From Candidatus Chlorohelix allophototropha (GTDB lineage: Bacteria; Chloroflexota; Chloroflexia; Chloroheliales; Chloroheliaceae), in NCBI RefSeq assembly GCF_030389965.1, contig NZ_CP128399.1:1602934-1666933 (forward strand): 64,000 nt of DNA, written 5' to 3'. Positions 1 to 7,017 of this stretch are shown piece after piece (the stretch's first letter is position 1; each line of letters opens with the position of its first letter). Position numbers and translations under genes: made by a program. A model generated the notes under the pieces. That model had not been told where the DNA came from, made no database searches, and worked only from the letters and a program-made list of their open reading frames with translations.

Positions 1-250
1 CTCCAAAAATGCGTCCGAAAAAGCCCTTGTTATGGTCGTGGTCATGCCCATGTTCGTGATCATGGTCGTCGTGGTCATGTTCGTGATCATCGTGATTGTG
101 TTCCAGATTCAGCGTATGGGCGCGCGAATGCTCATCTTCGTGGTCATGCTCGTGATCGTCGTGGCTATGTTCGTGATCATCGTGATCATGCTCGTGGGGT
201 TCAACCACTTCGTTTTTCAAACTTGCTAATGTTTTGGGCTTCTCGGACAT
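1..250 (-). CDS. N-terminus of a His-rich protein, probably a metal (zinc-type) transporter; cut by the window edge
   Basis: Reading leftward from an ATG at 250, behind a good ribosome site (ggaggt, 5 nt spacer), the first 83 codons give a hydrophilic head of about 17 residues, then some 55 residues dominated by His and Asp/Glu (HDHDDHEH-type repeats), then GFFGRIFG as the window ends. His/Asp-rich heads of this kind occur on cation diffusion facilitators and other zinc, nickel or cobalt handling proteins, where they bind metal in the cytosol. A metal efflux transporter is the best guess because the promoter carries an SmtB/ArsR-like operator, but the membrane domain is outside the window. 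A metallochaperone is the main alternative. The repeat-driven open frame on the opposite strand is not a gene. Confidence 0.7.
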   Translation of the reverse strand, partial: MSEKPKTLASLKNEVVEPHEHDHDDHEHSHDDHEHDHEDEHSRAHTLNLEHNHDDHEHDHDDHDHEHGHDHDHNKGFFGRIFG

Positions 251-298
251 TTTTTACCTCCATAAATTAACTACACTAATGTTTTATATGATAACATG

Positions 299-329
299 AT
301 TATACAACTATTTGAATACTTGTTCAAAT
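299..329 (-). promoter_or_regulatory. Promoter with SmtB/ArsR-like operator for the His-rich gene
   Basis: On the minus strand a -35 TTGAAC (322-327) and a -10 TATAAT (299-304) are 17 bp apart. The perfect inverted repeat ATTTGAA-N6-TTCAAAT (310-329) covers the -35 and part of the spacer. Its core TGAA-N6-TTCA (313-326) has the half-site and spacing known for ArsR/SmtB zinc and cadmium sensors. Repression in the absence of metal is the inferred logic; no regulator gene of this family is in the window. Confidence 0.6.
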
Positions 330-457
330 AAACATATAGATATATAAAATGCTGTGATGTATAGCACCCTGACGATGTGAAATGGTTTATAAAAAATAAG
401 CAAGGGGACAGATATTATGTACTTATCAACAATTAGACTTTAAAAAGGAGAAATAAA

Positions 458-667
458 ATGGATAAAGCGCAGAAAACCGAACACGAAGAAGTTCTCTCAG
501 ATGAAGCTCTGGATAATGTGAGCGGCGGTAGAGTGAATATTGCATACAAGCCAAACAATTTTGAAATTCAGGACTGTATGTCGCAGTATAACCAAGCGCA
601 ACATCTGGCTTCGCGCGTTTTGAAAAATAGAGATGATACCACTAACTCTATAATCGGCAAATTTTAG
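458..667 (+). CDS. Short double-glycine leader peptide, putative RiPP precursor
   Basis: A 69-residue peptide behind a strong ribosome site (aaggag, 7 nt spacer). Residues 1-24 form an acidic, hydrophilic leader ending in LSDEALDNVSGG, the double-glycine motif cut by C39-type peptidases during export. The remaining 45 residues would be the core: basic and polar, Asn/Gln-rich, with a single Cys (residue 40) and two Tyr. The GG motif matches the one in the Nif11-like precursor at 2658-2996 (L-x-D-E-A-L-D-x-V-x-G-G), so both may be read by the same machinery. It is followed 120 bp later by an MbtH-like gene on the same strand. No known bacteriocin family is recognised. Function as a modified peptide is inferred. 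Confidence 0.7.
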   Translation: MDKAQKTEHEEVLSDEALDNVSGGRVNIAYKPNNFEIQDCMSQYNQAQHLASRVLKNRDDTTNSIIGKF

Positions 668-789
668 GCTGCCTTGCGCTGTTTGATTTGCTCCAAGTTC
701 TGGTAAGATATATTCAGCGTGCTACTATCGTTGTTTTGTAGTACCAAAATATATTTTGAATGATTCAAGCTCGAACGAAGGAGTTTACG

Positions 790-1011
790 ATGAGTTGGGA
801 TGACCGTGAAGATAACACTATATATAAAGTAGTAATGAACCATGAAGAGCAGTATTCAATTTGGCCTGCCTACCGCGAAAATGCTTTAGGCTGGAGCGAT
901 GTTGGGAAATCGGGTACTAAACAGGAGTGCCTTGATTATATCAAGGAGGTGTGGACGGATATGCGTCCGCTTTCATTGCTTCAGAAGATGGAAGAACAAA
1001 CCGAGGGCTGA
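790..1011 (+). CDS. MbtH-like protein
   Basis: MbtH-like proteins are small chaperone-like partners that bind and activate adenylation domains of nonribosomal peptide synthetases. This 73-residue protein carries the family signature: [10 protein letters not shown], then GW, then [17 protein letters not shown], with the three conserved Trp at residues 25, 35 and 55. The start is set at the ATG at 790, which has an aaggag site 6 nt upstream; an in-frame upstream ATG at 760 lacks one. A bidirectional terminator follows. No synthetase or adenylation domain is encoded anywhere in this window, so its partner must be elsewhere or it is an orphan. Its place next to a GG-leader peptide gene is unusual. 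Confidence 0.92.
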   Translation: MSWDDREDNTIYKVVMNHEEQYSIWPAYRENALGWSDVGKSGTKQECLDYIKEVWTDMRPLSLLQKMEEQTEG

Positions 1012-1041
1012 TAAGCCCATAAACAGATATAAATATAAAAG

Positions 1042-1066
1042 AGGGGCGCTACAAACGCCCCTTTTT
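1042..1066. terminator. Bidirectional intrinsic terminator
   Basis: A 7-bp stem (AGGGGCG/CGCCCCT, 1042-1048 with 1056-1062) and a 7-nt loop, followed by five T on the plus strand; the minus strand reads CTTTTAT after the hairpin. It sits between the MbtH-like gene and the convergent peroxiredoxin gene and would end both transcripts. Confidence 0.85.
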
Positions 1067-1073
1067 GGTTGCT

Positions 1074-1610
1074 TTAATTAATGGTTTTTTGACCGGGCTT
1101 CCAGTTTGCGCCGCAGCGTTCGCCGGTTTGTAGGGCTTCCAGTACGCGCAGGATTTCATCCACATTGCGCCCCACGCTCAGGTTATGTACCACTTCGTAT
1201 TGCACTGTGCCATCCGGGTCAATCAGGAACAAACCGCGTAACGATACTCCCTGATCCTCAATCAATACGCCGTAATCGCGGCTGACACGTAAGGTTTGGT
1301 CGGCGGCGAGCGGATAGTTGATCAAGCCGATGCCGTTGTTAGCTGGCGCGGTTTCAATCCATGCTTTGTGGGTGTATTTGCTATCGGTGCTGACACCTAC
1401 TACTTCTGCATTAAGGGCTTTGAAATCGGCAATTCTTTCGCTGAAAGCGGTCACCTCAGTAGGGCATACATAGGTAAAATCCATCGGATAGTAGAACAAT
1501 ACCAACCATTTTCCGCGATAATCGGATAGTTTCACATTTTCGTCAAGGGTATCAAGATTTTTGGTGCTGGGCATATTAAAATCGGGCGCTGCTTTACCTA
1601 CCAGTGACAT
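1074..1610 (-). CDS. 2-Cys peroxiredoxin (AhpC/Prx1 type)
   Basis: Reduces hydrogen peroxide and organic peroxides in the cytosol. The 178-residue protein has the peroxidatic Cys at residue 49 in the motif FTYVCPTE and the resolving Cys at residue 166 in GERCGANW, so it is a typical 2-Cys enzyme that works as a dimer with intersubunit disulfides. Length is normal for a bacterial Prx1/AhpC. The ATG at 1610 has a gggaggt site 7 nt upstream. It appears monocistronic with its own consensus promoter (1678-1705) and a PerR/Fur-like palindrome just upstream, which suggests peroxide- or iron-linked control. No AhpF or dedicated reductase is adjacent; thioredoxin is the likely reductant. Confidence 0.97.
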   Translation of the reverse strand: MSLVGKAAPDFNMPSTKNLDTLDENVKLSDYRGKWLVLFYYPMDFTYVCPTEVTAFSERIADFKALNAEVVGVSTDSKYTHKAWIETAPANNGIGLINYPLAADQTLRVSRDYGVLIEDQGVSLRGLFLIDPDGTVQYEVVHNLSVGRNVDEILRVLEALQTGERCGANWKPGQKTIN

Positions 1611-1636
1611 TTTTATAACCTCCCATAAATATTAAC

Positions 1637-1648
1637 CCCCAATTGGGG
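1637..1648. promoter_or_regulatory. Perfect palindrome in the peroxiredoxin 5' leader
   Basis: CCCCAATTGGGG is a 12-bp perfect palindrome lying between the predicted transcription start (about 1671) and the ribosome site of the peroxiredoxin gene. It may be a repressor site or a small RNA hairpin. No regulator can be assigned from sequence. Confidence 0.35.
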
Positions 1649-1677
1649 ATAGTTTTAATTTTTATCTTACAGAGGCT

Positions 1678-1727
1678 ATTATAGCAAATATTAAATCGTT
1701 GTCAATAGTAATTAGTAATCATTATTA
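1678..1727 (-). promoter_or_regulatory. Peroxiredoxin promoter with PerR/Fur-like box
   Basis: On the minus strand TTGACA (1700-1705) and TATAAT (1678-1683) are 16 bp apart, both perfect to consensus. Immediately upstream, TAGTAATCATTATTA (1713-1727) resembles the 7-1-7 PerR/Fur box TTATAATNATTATAA with a few mismatches. A site upstream of -35 could serve a repressor or an activator. The match is by eye only. Confidence 0.6.
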
Positions 1728-1739
1728 GTTAAGATTGTG

Positions 1740-2417
1740 TCAAAGTATATTTACAGCTCTCGAAGCCAACACTGCCAGTACCACTAGCGAAATGGAAGCC
1801 TGCGCCATCACCAGTATTTTAGCCTTTGCGCTCAATACCGCCGTATCGGTGGGACTGAAAGCCGTACTGTGGTTGAAGGCTAGAAAGATGTAATCTATAA
1901 ACATCGGTACCCAGTTATCCCAATCATCCTCATGCATATTCATTTGAGGGAACAGAAAATCTGGGCGTGTGTCGCAGTGGGTGTGACGCGCTACCGGCCC
2001 GCCTCGGTCTATTTCCCAGTACCAAACCGAGAACGTCATTACATTCGCGGTCCAAATCAAACCAGCATCTCGCAACAAGTTGGCTGCTTCAATACTTTTG
2101 GTTAAAAGCGAGGTGATTAGTAACACCACACTACTGGCAAGTGCTAACGTTACGACTCCGGTAATTATCAAACCGAGGATGCGGGTAAGCCGCTGATGCC
2201 CACGCAACCGTGACATAGTGAGTGGAATCATTAACATCACGATAGCCAAGAAGGGCAACCAGTTTGGGCCAATTGACAACCTATCCGAAATTACAAGAAA
2301 TATTCCACTGGTGAACAGCAGCGCAAGAATTACGGGCCAGCGTCGGATGCTAATCCACTGCTCATGTGGAATAGGCACATGTTTTTTGCCGGGTTTATTC
2401 TCAGTAGTTGCGGGCAT
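1740..2417 (-). CDS. DUF1345-like integral membrane protein
   Basis: A 225-residue protein with about six hydrophobic segments (near residues 27-45, 53-69, 80-104, 118-135, 172-186 and 200-222) and a basic, Pro-rich N-terminus. The block VWYWEIDRGGP, then DFLFPQ, then FIDYIFLAFNHSTAFSPTDTAVLS followed by AK is characteristic of a family of bacterial membrane proteins related to DUF1345. Biochemical function is unknown; some relatives are described as channel-like, but nothing here proves it. The gene stands alone between the peroxiredoxin promoter and the RiPP precursor and has no obvious ribosome site stronger than background. Confidence 0.7.
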   Translation of the reverse strand: MPATTENKPGKKHVPIPHEQWISIRRWPVILALLFTSGIFLVISDRLSIGPNWLPFLAIVMLMIPLTMSRLRGHQRLTRILGLIITGVVTLALASSVVLLITSLLTKSIEAANLLRDAGLIWTANVMTFSVWYWEIDRGGPVARHTHCDTRPDFLFPQMNMHEDDWDNWVPMFIDYIFLAFNHSTAFSPTDTAVLSAKAKILVMAQASISLVVLAVLASRAVNIL

Positions 2418-2576
2418 ATTTTATCCCTTTGTGAAAAACAGTTTTATCTACCCTGTTCTATTTAACACAAAACGCGGGAATTTACCAGATTCTTTCGGCT
2501 GAATCGGGAAAGAAGGCTATAGATTTCCATTTTCTGGGTGTGTTTGCAATGAGGGGAATGTGGATTTGCAAATAAG

Positions 2577-2620
2577 AGGGGAATAACCTCAAACTCATCT
2601 AGGGCTATGGTTATTCCCCT
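2577..2620 (-). terminator. Stem-loop downstream of the Nif11-like precursor
   Basis: A perfect 12-bp inverted repeat (AGGGGAATAACC at 2577-2588 and its complement at 2609-2620) with a 20-nt loop lies 38 nt past the stop of the precursor gene. On the minus strand it is followed by CTTATTT, a modest T-tract. It could be a terminator or a 3'-stabilising hairpin for the abundant precursor mRNA. Confidence 0.55.
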
Positions 2621-2657
2621 GCGAGAAACAAAAGCCTATTAGCGTAATAGCGCCGAA

Positions 2658-2996
2658 TTAATGACCGCCAATACCTCCCATACTTCCTGGATTCAGATTG
2701 CCGGGGTTTATTGCTGAGTTGCCCCTAATGTTCCTGGAACCCCACGATATTGTAACACTCCCGCCGCCGGCAACTTGGTCGAGTGCCTCATCGGGAAGTT
2801 CACCGCTTGCGCCGGGAGCAATACGTGTGGACCCAGCAGCGATGAGTTCTTCGGAAGTGAAGGAATAGCCGTTTTCGGCAGCTAAAGCGACAACAACGTC
2901 CGCTGAAATGTTATTACCCAGAGAGACAACCTTGCTTCTCAATGCATCATCCTTGTCCATGTTTTCCAGAAACTCGCTTGCAGCTTGTTCAGACAT
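2658..2996 (-). CDS. Nif11-like leader RiPP precursor peptide
   Basis: The 112-residue product has a Nif11-type leader: an N-terminal helical region starting SEQAASEFLENMDKDDALR, then DVVVALAAENGYSFTSEEL, and a GG cleavage motif ELPDEALDQVAGG ending at residue 78. The predicted core (residues 79-112) is Gly/Asn/Ser-rich without Cys, with one Trp, one C-terminal His and the near-repeat NPGNLNPG. Nif11-leader precursors feed lanthipeptide, radical SAM and related modification enzymes. Here the only such enzyme is the B12 radical SAM protein encoded 350 bp upstream on the same strand, so C-methylation or a related modification of the core is inferred. The lack of Cys argues against lanthionine chemistry. 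A good ribosome site (aaaggag) precedes the ATG. Confidence 0.88.
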   Translation of the reverse strand: MSEQAASEFLENMDKDDALRSKVVSLGNNISADVVVALAAENGYSFTSEELIAAGSTRIAPGASGELPDEALDQVAGGGSVTISWGSRNIRGNSAINPGNLNPGSMGGIGGH

Positions 2997-3347
2997 AATA
3001 GGTCTCCTTTCAAGTTGGTATAACGATTGATGTTACAACAATAACTTTAATGCTCTATTAAATTAGGGTTATTGCCCTAGAAAGCTACAATTTGCAGACG
3101 ATATTAGAAAACGAACAATTATTGTAAAAAAGCGAAGGGACTAAGCGATGTGATTTAAGTTAATAGAATTACTCAAAAAAACGCCAGAAAAGTTGGATAT
3201 GACTGTTTTGATATAAAGCTTGAAATATTACTATAAGATGTCGAGATTACACCTACAAACCTCTTGTAGTGTAGCAAAGAATCTAGAACTTAAAGGTTAA
3301 GAATTTGTAAAAAAACTCTTGGTTGATCAGCTATATTAGGTGTTTGC
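2997..3347 (-). other. Enzyme-precursor intergenic region with two hairpins
   Basis: This AT-rich stretch has no gene. It holds a hairpin at 3248-3273 (CTACAA/TTGTAG, extended by four more pairs around a bulge) about 75 nt past the stop of the radical SAM gene, and a smaller TAGGG-N6-CCCTA repeat at 3064-3079 in the likely promoter region of the precursor. No convincing -35/-10 pair was found, so whether the precursor is transcribed separately is open. A hairpin between enzyme and precursor could set different expression levels. Confidence 0.45.
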
Positions 3348-5297
3348 TTAAGCTTTCTGCCGCAACCCTATCGGAAGAATTTTATCCAGCAGCATGTCAG
3401 ATGTTTCGGCTACCGGAAGCGCGAGACTTAGGAAAAAACTCCCATCTTGCATCATCAGTCCTTTTTCACAGAATTCCAGCAACTTTGCTCTAACTTGAGA
3501 ATCTGTTTCTTTAAGGTTCAGGCTCGTTTTCAAGGCTAGAGAAGAATGGGGCTTTTCGCTGCATGCATGATATAGCAGGGCATAGGACTCATCAAAATTA
3601 TACTCAATTGGGTTGGAGCGGTCTCGCCTGTCAAAAATTTGCAACTCCCCAGAGTTTATGCGAAACCGCAAACTGGGCAATTCCTGCGGATTTTGCCAAG
3701 CTGTATTCCACTGTTCCACCTGATTGTTTAATTCCTCATAGGCTTTTAAGGGAAGGGATTGCTCAAACTCGTAATCAAAAAAGTAAGCTATCCGGTTCAG
3801 GTCTATGGTTTCGGGATAAGCCAATGCATAACTGGCATCCGGGCGCATGAATCGGGTTGGGAAATTCTCCCGTTCAGTGTAACTGGGGCTAAAACGCTGC
3901 AGCCACATCCGGGTTGCTATTGTAGGCGGTTCTAAATGAAACAGCTTTGACATCAGCGCAGCTTGCTGCCGGTAATCTTCCTCCGTCTCTCCGGGGAAGC
4001 CCCAGATAATTTGCCATGCCACATGTATCCGGTAGTATTTCGCCCAACGCAGCGTGTTTACATTCTGGATTCCGGTAATCCCTTTCCTCATCAGTTGCAG
4101 CACATGGCTGTTAAGGGATTCGATTCCGGGTTGGATTTGATTTATACCCGCATCCTTAAATTTTTTGATTTGACCCCTTGATTGATTGGCTTTTACCTCA
4201 TAAAATAAATTAAATTTGGTAGGCAATGCAGCAAGTCGGCTCAGGTATGTGTCAGCTTCCTTGTAATCTAGGATACTGTCGGTTGCTCCCAAACAGAAAT
4301 GGGGGTAACCGGATAACTCAGATAATTCTTCCAGCACCCGATCAATAGATTTCTTGCGATAATCAATTCCCATTCCATTTAACCCGCAGAAGGAGCAATG
4401 GCGCTTATGCCCCCACCAACATCCCCGCGAACTTTCAAACGGTAGCGAAATCTCGCCCAAAAATTTATCGGTGAGCAATTCAAGGGCATGGGCGCGTTCA
4501 AAATACTCGGTAAAATCGGGGGTGGGCAACTCATCTAGTTCCCGTAGAAGGGGGCGGTTTCTAGGAGTGGTAATTTGCCCGTTGCGTTTGCAGACCACAC
4601 TTGGAATGTTTGCCGGGTCTTTGCCTTCCTGCAATGCCTGTAAAAATTCTGGGAATGCTTTATCTCCCTCTCCTATCACGGCATAATCTATAAAGTCTAG
4701 GGCACGTACTAGTTCAATGCCCATTTCCCCTTCAAAATTCGCCCCTCCAAAAATCAGGGTGATGTTAGGGTAGCGACTTTTTAGGGCGCGCGCGAGGGCA
4801 AAGGAGGCACAGTTTTGTTGAAAAGTGGTGGTAAAGCCGACCACTTGGAAATTATGCCAAGCTATATTTTCAACCAACTTCTCGATATAGAGGGGGGCTT
4901 CTATGCGCCGAATTTCCACCAACCGCTCCACCGTTATGTTTGCTTCCGCGGTTACTGCGCCAACAATGGCTGAATATATTTCGGGGAAAGTGTCATTCTG
5001 GTCAGGGCTGGCATCCCCAAATGCGGCAAGTGAAAACAACCACTCTCCCAATACGGGGATGATGGTTTGACTGAGACAGTAATAAGGCTCTAAACCGATT
5101 TGTTTGGCGAAGTCTAGGTTTAAATGAAAGGTGGTGGTTGGAAAGCCGTGTGCTTCTGCAATTGACTTTAGCAAGCCGATTTGCAGCGAAGGTCTTTTAA
5201 ACTGTGCAAAAGGCATGGTTACCAACGCTACTGAGAGCTTTTTGCTTTCTGCCGATTCTACAACGTTATCTTCAATTTGAGTGAAATCTTGGTTCAT
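3348..5297 (-). CDS. B12-binding radical SAM protein, RiPP maturation type
   Basis: A 649-residue enzyme. Residues about 23-70 (SVALVTMPFAQFKRPSLQIG) and 150-230 (VVGFTTTFQQNCASFALARA then LIFGGANFEGEMG) form the cobalamin-binding-like region. The radical SAM core begins at ESSRGCWWGHKRHCSFCGLN, with the Fe-S ligands at C293, C301 and C304. This CX7CX2C spacing, rather than the standard CX3CX2C, is typical of the RiPP maturation radical SAM protein 1 family (TIGR03975). Members of that family act on GG-leader peptides, some as C-methyltransferases. The Nif11-like precursor lies downstream on the same strand, which fits an enzyme-substrate pair. The B12-binding motif DxHxxG of classic corrinoid proteins is not visible, as is usual in this subgroup. 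Exact chemistry cannot be told. Confidence 0.92.
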   Translation of the reverse strand: MNQDFTQIEDNVVESAESKKLSVALVTMPFAQFKRPSLQIGLLKSIAEAHGFPTTTFHLNLDFAKQIGLEPYYCLSQTIIPVLGEWLFSLAAFGDASPDQNDTFPEIYSAIVGAVTAEANITVERLVEIRRIEAPLYIEKLVENIAWHNFQVVGFTTTFQQNCASFALARALKSRYPNITLIFGGANFEGEMGIELVRALDFIDYAVIGEGDKAFPEFLQALQEGKDPANIPSVVCKRNGQITTPRNRPLLRELDELPTPDFTEYFERAHALELLTDKFLGEISLPFESSRGCWWGHKRHCSFCGLNGMGIDYRKKSIDRVLEELSELSGYPHFCLGATDSILDYKEADTYLSRLAALPTKFNLFYEVKANQSRGQIKKFKDAGINQIQPGIESLNSHVLQLMRKGITGIQNVNTLRWAKYYRIHVAWQIIWGFPGETEEDYRQQAALMSKLFHLEPPTIATRMWLQRFSPSYTERENFPTRFMRPDASYALAYPETIDLNRIAYFFDYEFEQSLPLKAYEELNNQVEQWNTAWQNPQELPSLRFRINSGELQIFDRRDRSNPIEYNFDESYALLYHACSEKPHSSLALKTSLNLKETDSQVRAKLLEFCEKGLMMQDGSFFLSLALPVAETSDMLLDKILPIGLRQKA

Positions 5298-5359
5298 ATA
5301 ACCTCCTGAACAGATTCTACAAAGAAAATGCGATTGGTTTGAAAGGTTTAAGCCAACTT

Positions 5360-5382
5360 TGCCAGAAAAATATTATCTGGCA
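5360..5382 (-). terminator. Stem-loop after the EamA gene
   Basis: TGCCAGA (5360-5366) pairs with TCTGGCA (5376-5382) just past the stop of the EamA transporter gene and ahead of the radical SAM gene. There is no strong T-run after it on the minus strand, so it is a weak or partial terminator at best. Confidence 0.4.
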
Positions 5383-5385
5383 GCC

Positions 5386-6300
5386 TCATAAAGATTTCGG
5401 TTGCCGGAATTTCAGTTCTGTTACCAGCACTACGCTTGCCAGCACTATCCCAAAGCCAAGTAGCATGCCAAGACTCACCGATTCGTTTAGGAAGAGCATA
5501 CCCCATACGATGCTAAAAACCGGTACTAGAAAGGTGACGGTGCTGGTGCGAGTCGGACCGACGCTTTGGATGAGCCGGAAGAAAAGCAGATACCCTATTG
5601 AGGTGGAGAGAAACGCCAGCCCTAACACGCTCACCACTACTTCCCATGAGGGAAAGGTGGCAGGCACTCCGGTGGCTGCCAGCGGAAGCAGCAGCAGACT
5701 CGCCGTTAGCTGTTGCCAAGTGGCAAGCGTTAGTGAGGTAGTATTTCTTAAAGCCAACTTGATGTAAACGCCGGAAATCCCGAAGCAAAGGCTTGCAACC
5801 AGCGCAAACACAATTGAGAGGATCACTTCCCCGCTAAGCGGTAAGGGGCTAAGCCCTACCAACACTACTACCCCAATTAATCCCATCAAAAGCCCTGCGC
5901 CCCTACGCCAAGATAAAGAGTCTTTCAGCCAGATTGCTGCCACCAATGCAGTAAATAGTGGAGTGGTGGAGTTGATGACTGCGCCATAAGAGGCGGTCAA
6001 ATGAATTGTGGCGGTGGAGATTAGGGTGAAAGGGATGGCGGAATTGAGCGCACCTACGATAAAAAAGGGAAGAATTCTGCCATCGCTCTTGAAATGCTTA
6101 CGTGCTACTAGCGCGTATAGAACCAGCGCAATACCCGCTAACCCAACCCGAAGCTCAATCAGAAAGGCAGGGGCGAGTACTGGTGAAGCGATTCTGAGAA
6201 AGATGTAAGAAGCACCCCAGATAGCAGCAAGCAGGATTAGTCTCAGGAAATCCGGGAATTTCAATTGGTGGTAACTCCGGTTGACGAATTTTAAGCGCAC
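5386..6300 (-). CDS. EamA/DMT family transporter
   Basis: A 304-residue (or shorter) inner-membrane protein with ten hydrophobic segments arranged as two EamA repeats. The first repeat starts LILLAAIWGASYIFLRIASP, the second after residue 160. Members of the drug/metabolite transporter superfamily export or exchange small metabolites and amino acids. The first possible start is a GTG at 6300 with no ribosome site. A TTG at 6264 has a ggag sequence 10 nt upstream and would place the start just before the first membrane helix, so it is a good alternative. It lies 88 bp upstream of the radical SAM gene on the same strand. Export of a peptide product is possible but not typical of the family. Confidence 0.9.
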   Translation of the reverse strand: MRLKFVNRSYHQLKFPDFLRLILLAAIWGASYIFLRIASPVLAPAFLIELRVGLAGIALVLYALVARKHFKSDGRILPFFIVGALNSAIPFTLISTATIHLTASYGAVINSTTPLFTALVAAIWLKDSLSWRRGAGLLMGLIGVVVLVGLSPLPLSGEVILSIVFALVASLCFGISGVYIKLALRNTTSLTLATWQQLTASLLLLPLAATGVPATFPSWEVVVSVLGLAFLSTSIGYLLFFRLIQSVGPTRTSTVTFLVPVFSIVWGMLFLNESVSLGMLLGFGIVLASVVLVTELKFRQPKSL

Positions 6301-6319
6301 ATGAAGAAAGAACTTGGTT

Positions 6320-6325
6320 ATTATA
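6320..6325 (-). promoter_or_regulatory. -10 element upstream of EamA gene
   Basis: A consensus TATAAT on the minus strand 20 bp before the GTG at 6300. The -35 region is weak. If used, transcription would begin about 13 nt before that GTG, leaving no room for a ribosome site, which favours the internal start at 6264. Confidence 0.4.
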
Positions 6326-6355
6326 GCACACCGGATTGCTGTGGAAATTACAAAA

Positions 6356-6377
6356 GCAAGGGGCTTAAACCCCTTGC
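6356..6377 (-). terminator. Terminator of the acetate transporter gene (CAGGCAAGGGG family)
   Basis: A perfect 8-bp stem GCAAGGGG/CCCCTTGC with a 6-nt loop, followed on the minus strand by TTTTGTAATTT. It ends the gene whose stop is at 6400. The sequence is nearly the same as stem-loops at 23625 and 25701. Confidence 0.8.
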
Positions 6378-6399
6378 CTGATAGTATCCTTGAGGATGG

Positions 6400-7017
6400 C
6401 TAATTGCGTGGACCTAGGGGTAAGAGAATGCGCTTGTACAGCGGGTTTAGTACACCTGCTGCTGATACATACCATGCGCCCGCCGCTGTTGCCAGCCCTA
6501 CGTAACCGCCCGCCTCACTGGTAATAAAGCCGAGGTCGGCGAGAATGAGCAGCACGAAAGCTATCTCTAGCAAGGTGAACACGGTGAACAGCGCCCAGTT
6601 AATGCGGAAAGTTGCTACCCACATGTAGAGGGTAAAGATAGCAAAAGCGATTAGGAATACGCCCACGCCGGTTTTGCCGGACGAGCCGTAGGTTACTATC
6701 TTTAGGTTTTCCATAACTTTTAATGCACCCAACGCCAACCAGAACGCGCCATAGGTCGAAAAAGCGGTTGCGCCAAAGGTGTTATTCTTCTTAAATTCCC
6801 ACATACCCGCCAGCAATTGTGTCAACCCGCCGTAGAATAGAGCCAGCGGTACAAATAATTGTGCTAACTCTGGGGCGGTAATTTTGGCGTTGTTCAGGCT
6901 TAAAATGAAGGTGGTGACGGCAAATGCTGCCAATCCCAACGGACCGGGGTCGGCAATTGGGCTTTCAATTACAATAGGGCTGGATTGGGTTTGGGGTTTT
7001 TCCATACTCGTAAGCAT
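6400..7017 (-). CDS. Acetate uptake transporter family protein (GPR1/FUN34/YaaH, SatP-like)
   Basis: A 205-residue membrane protein of the family that moves acetate and succinate with protons. Diagnostic blocks are GPLGLAAFAVTTF, FYGGLTQLLAGMWEFKKNNT and GATAFSTYGAFWLALG near residues 30-105, followed by four more hydrophobic segments, six in total. Start choice: ATG at 7017 has gaggag 12 nt upstream, while the ATG four codons later has none. A promoter (TTGCAA-N17-TAAAAT, 7221-7249) gives an unusually long leader of roughly 200 nt. It is monocistronic with its own terminator. Confidence 0.93.
   Translation of the reverse strand: MLTSMEKPQTQSSPIVIESPIADPGPLGLAAFAVTTFILSLNNAKITAPELAQLFVPLALFYGGLTQLLAGMWEFKKNNTFGATAFSTYGAFWLALGALKVMENLKIVTYGSSGKTGVGVFLIAFAIFTLYMWVATFRINWALFTVFTLLEIAFVLLILADLGFITSEAGGYVGLATAAGAWYVSAAGVLNPLYKRILLPLGPRN

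Noticed and set aside
32-229. Val/Ile/Met-rich plus-strand reading frame
   Set aside because: It is the antisense of the His/Asp repeat tract of the real minus-strand gene; the composition is an artefact of CAT/GAT codons.
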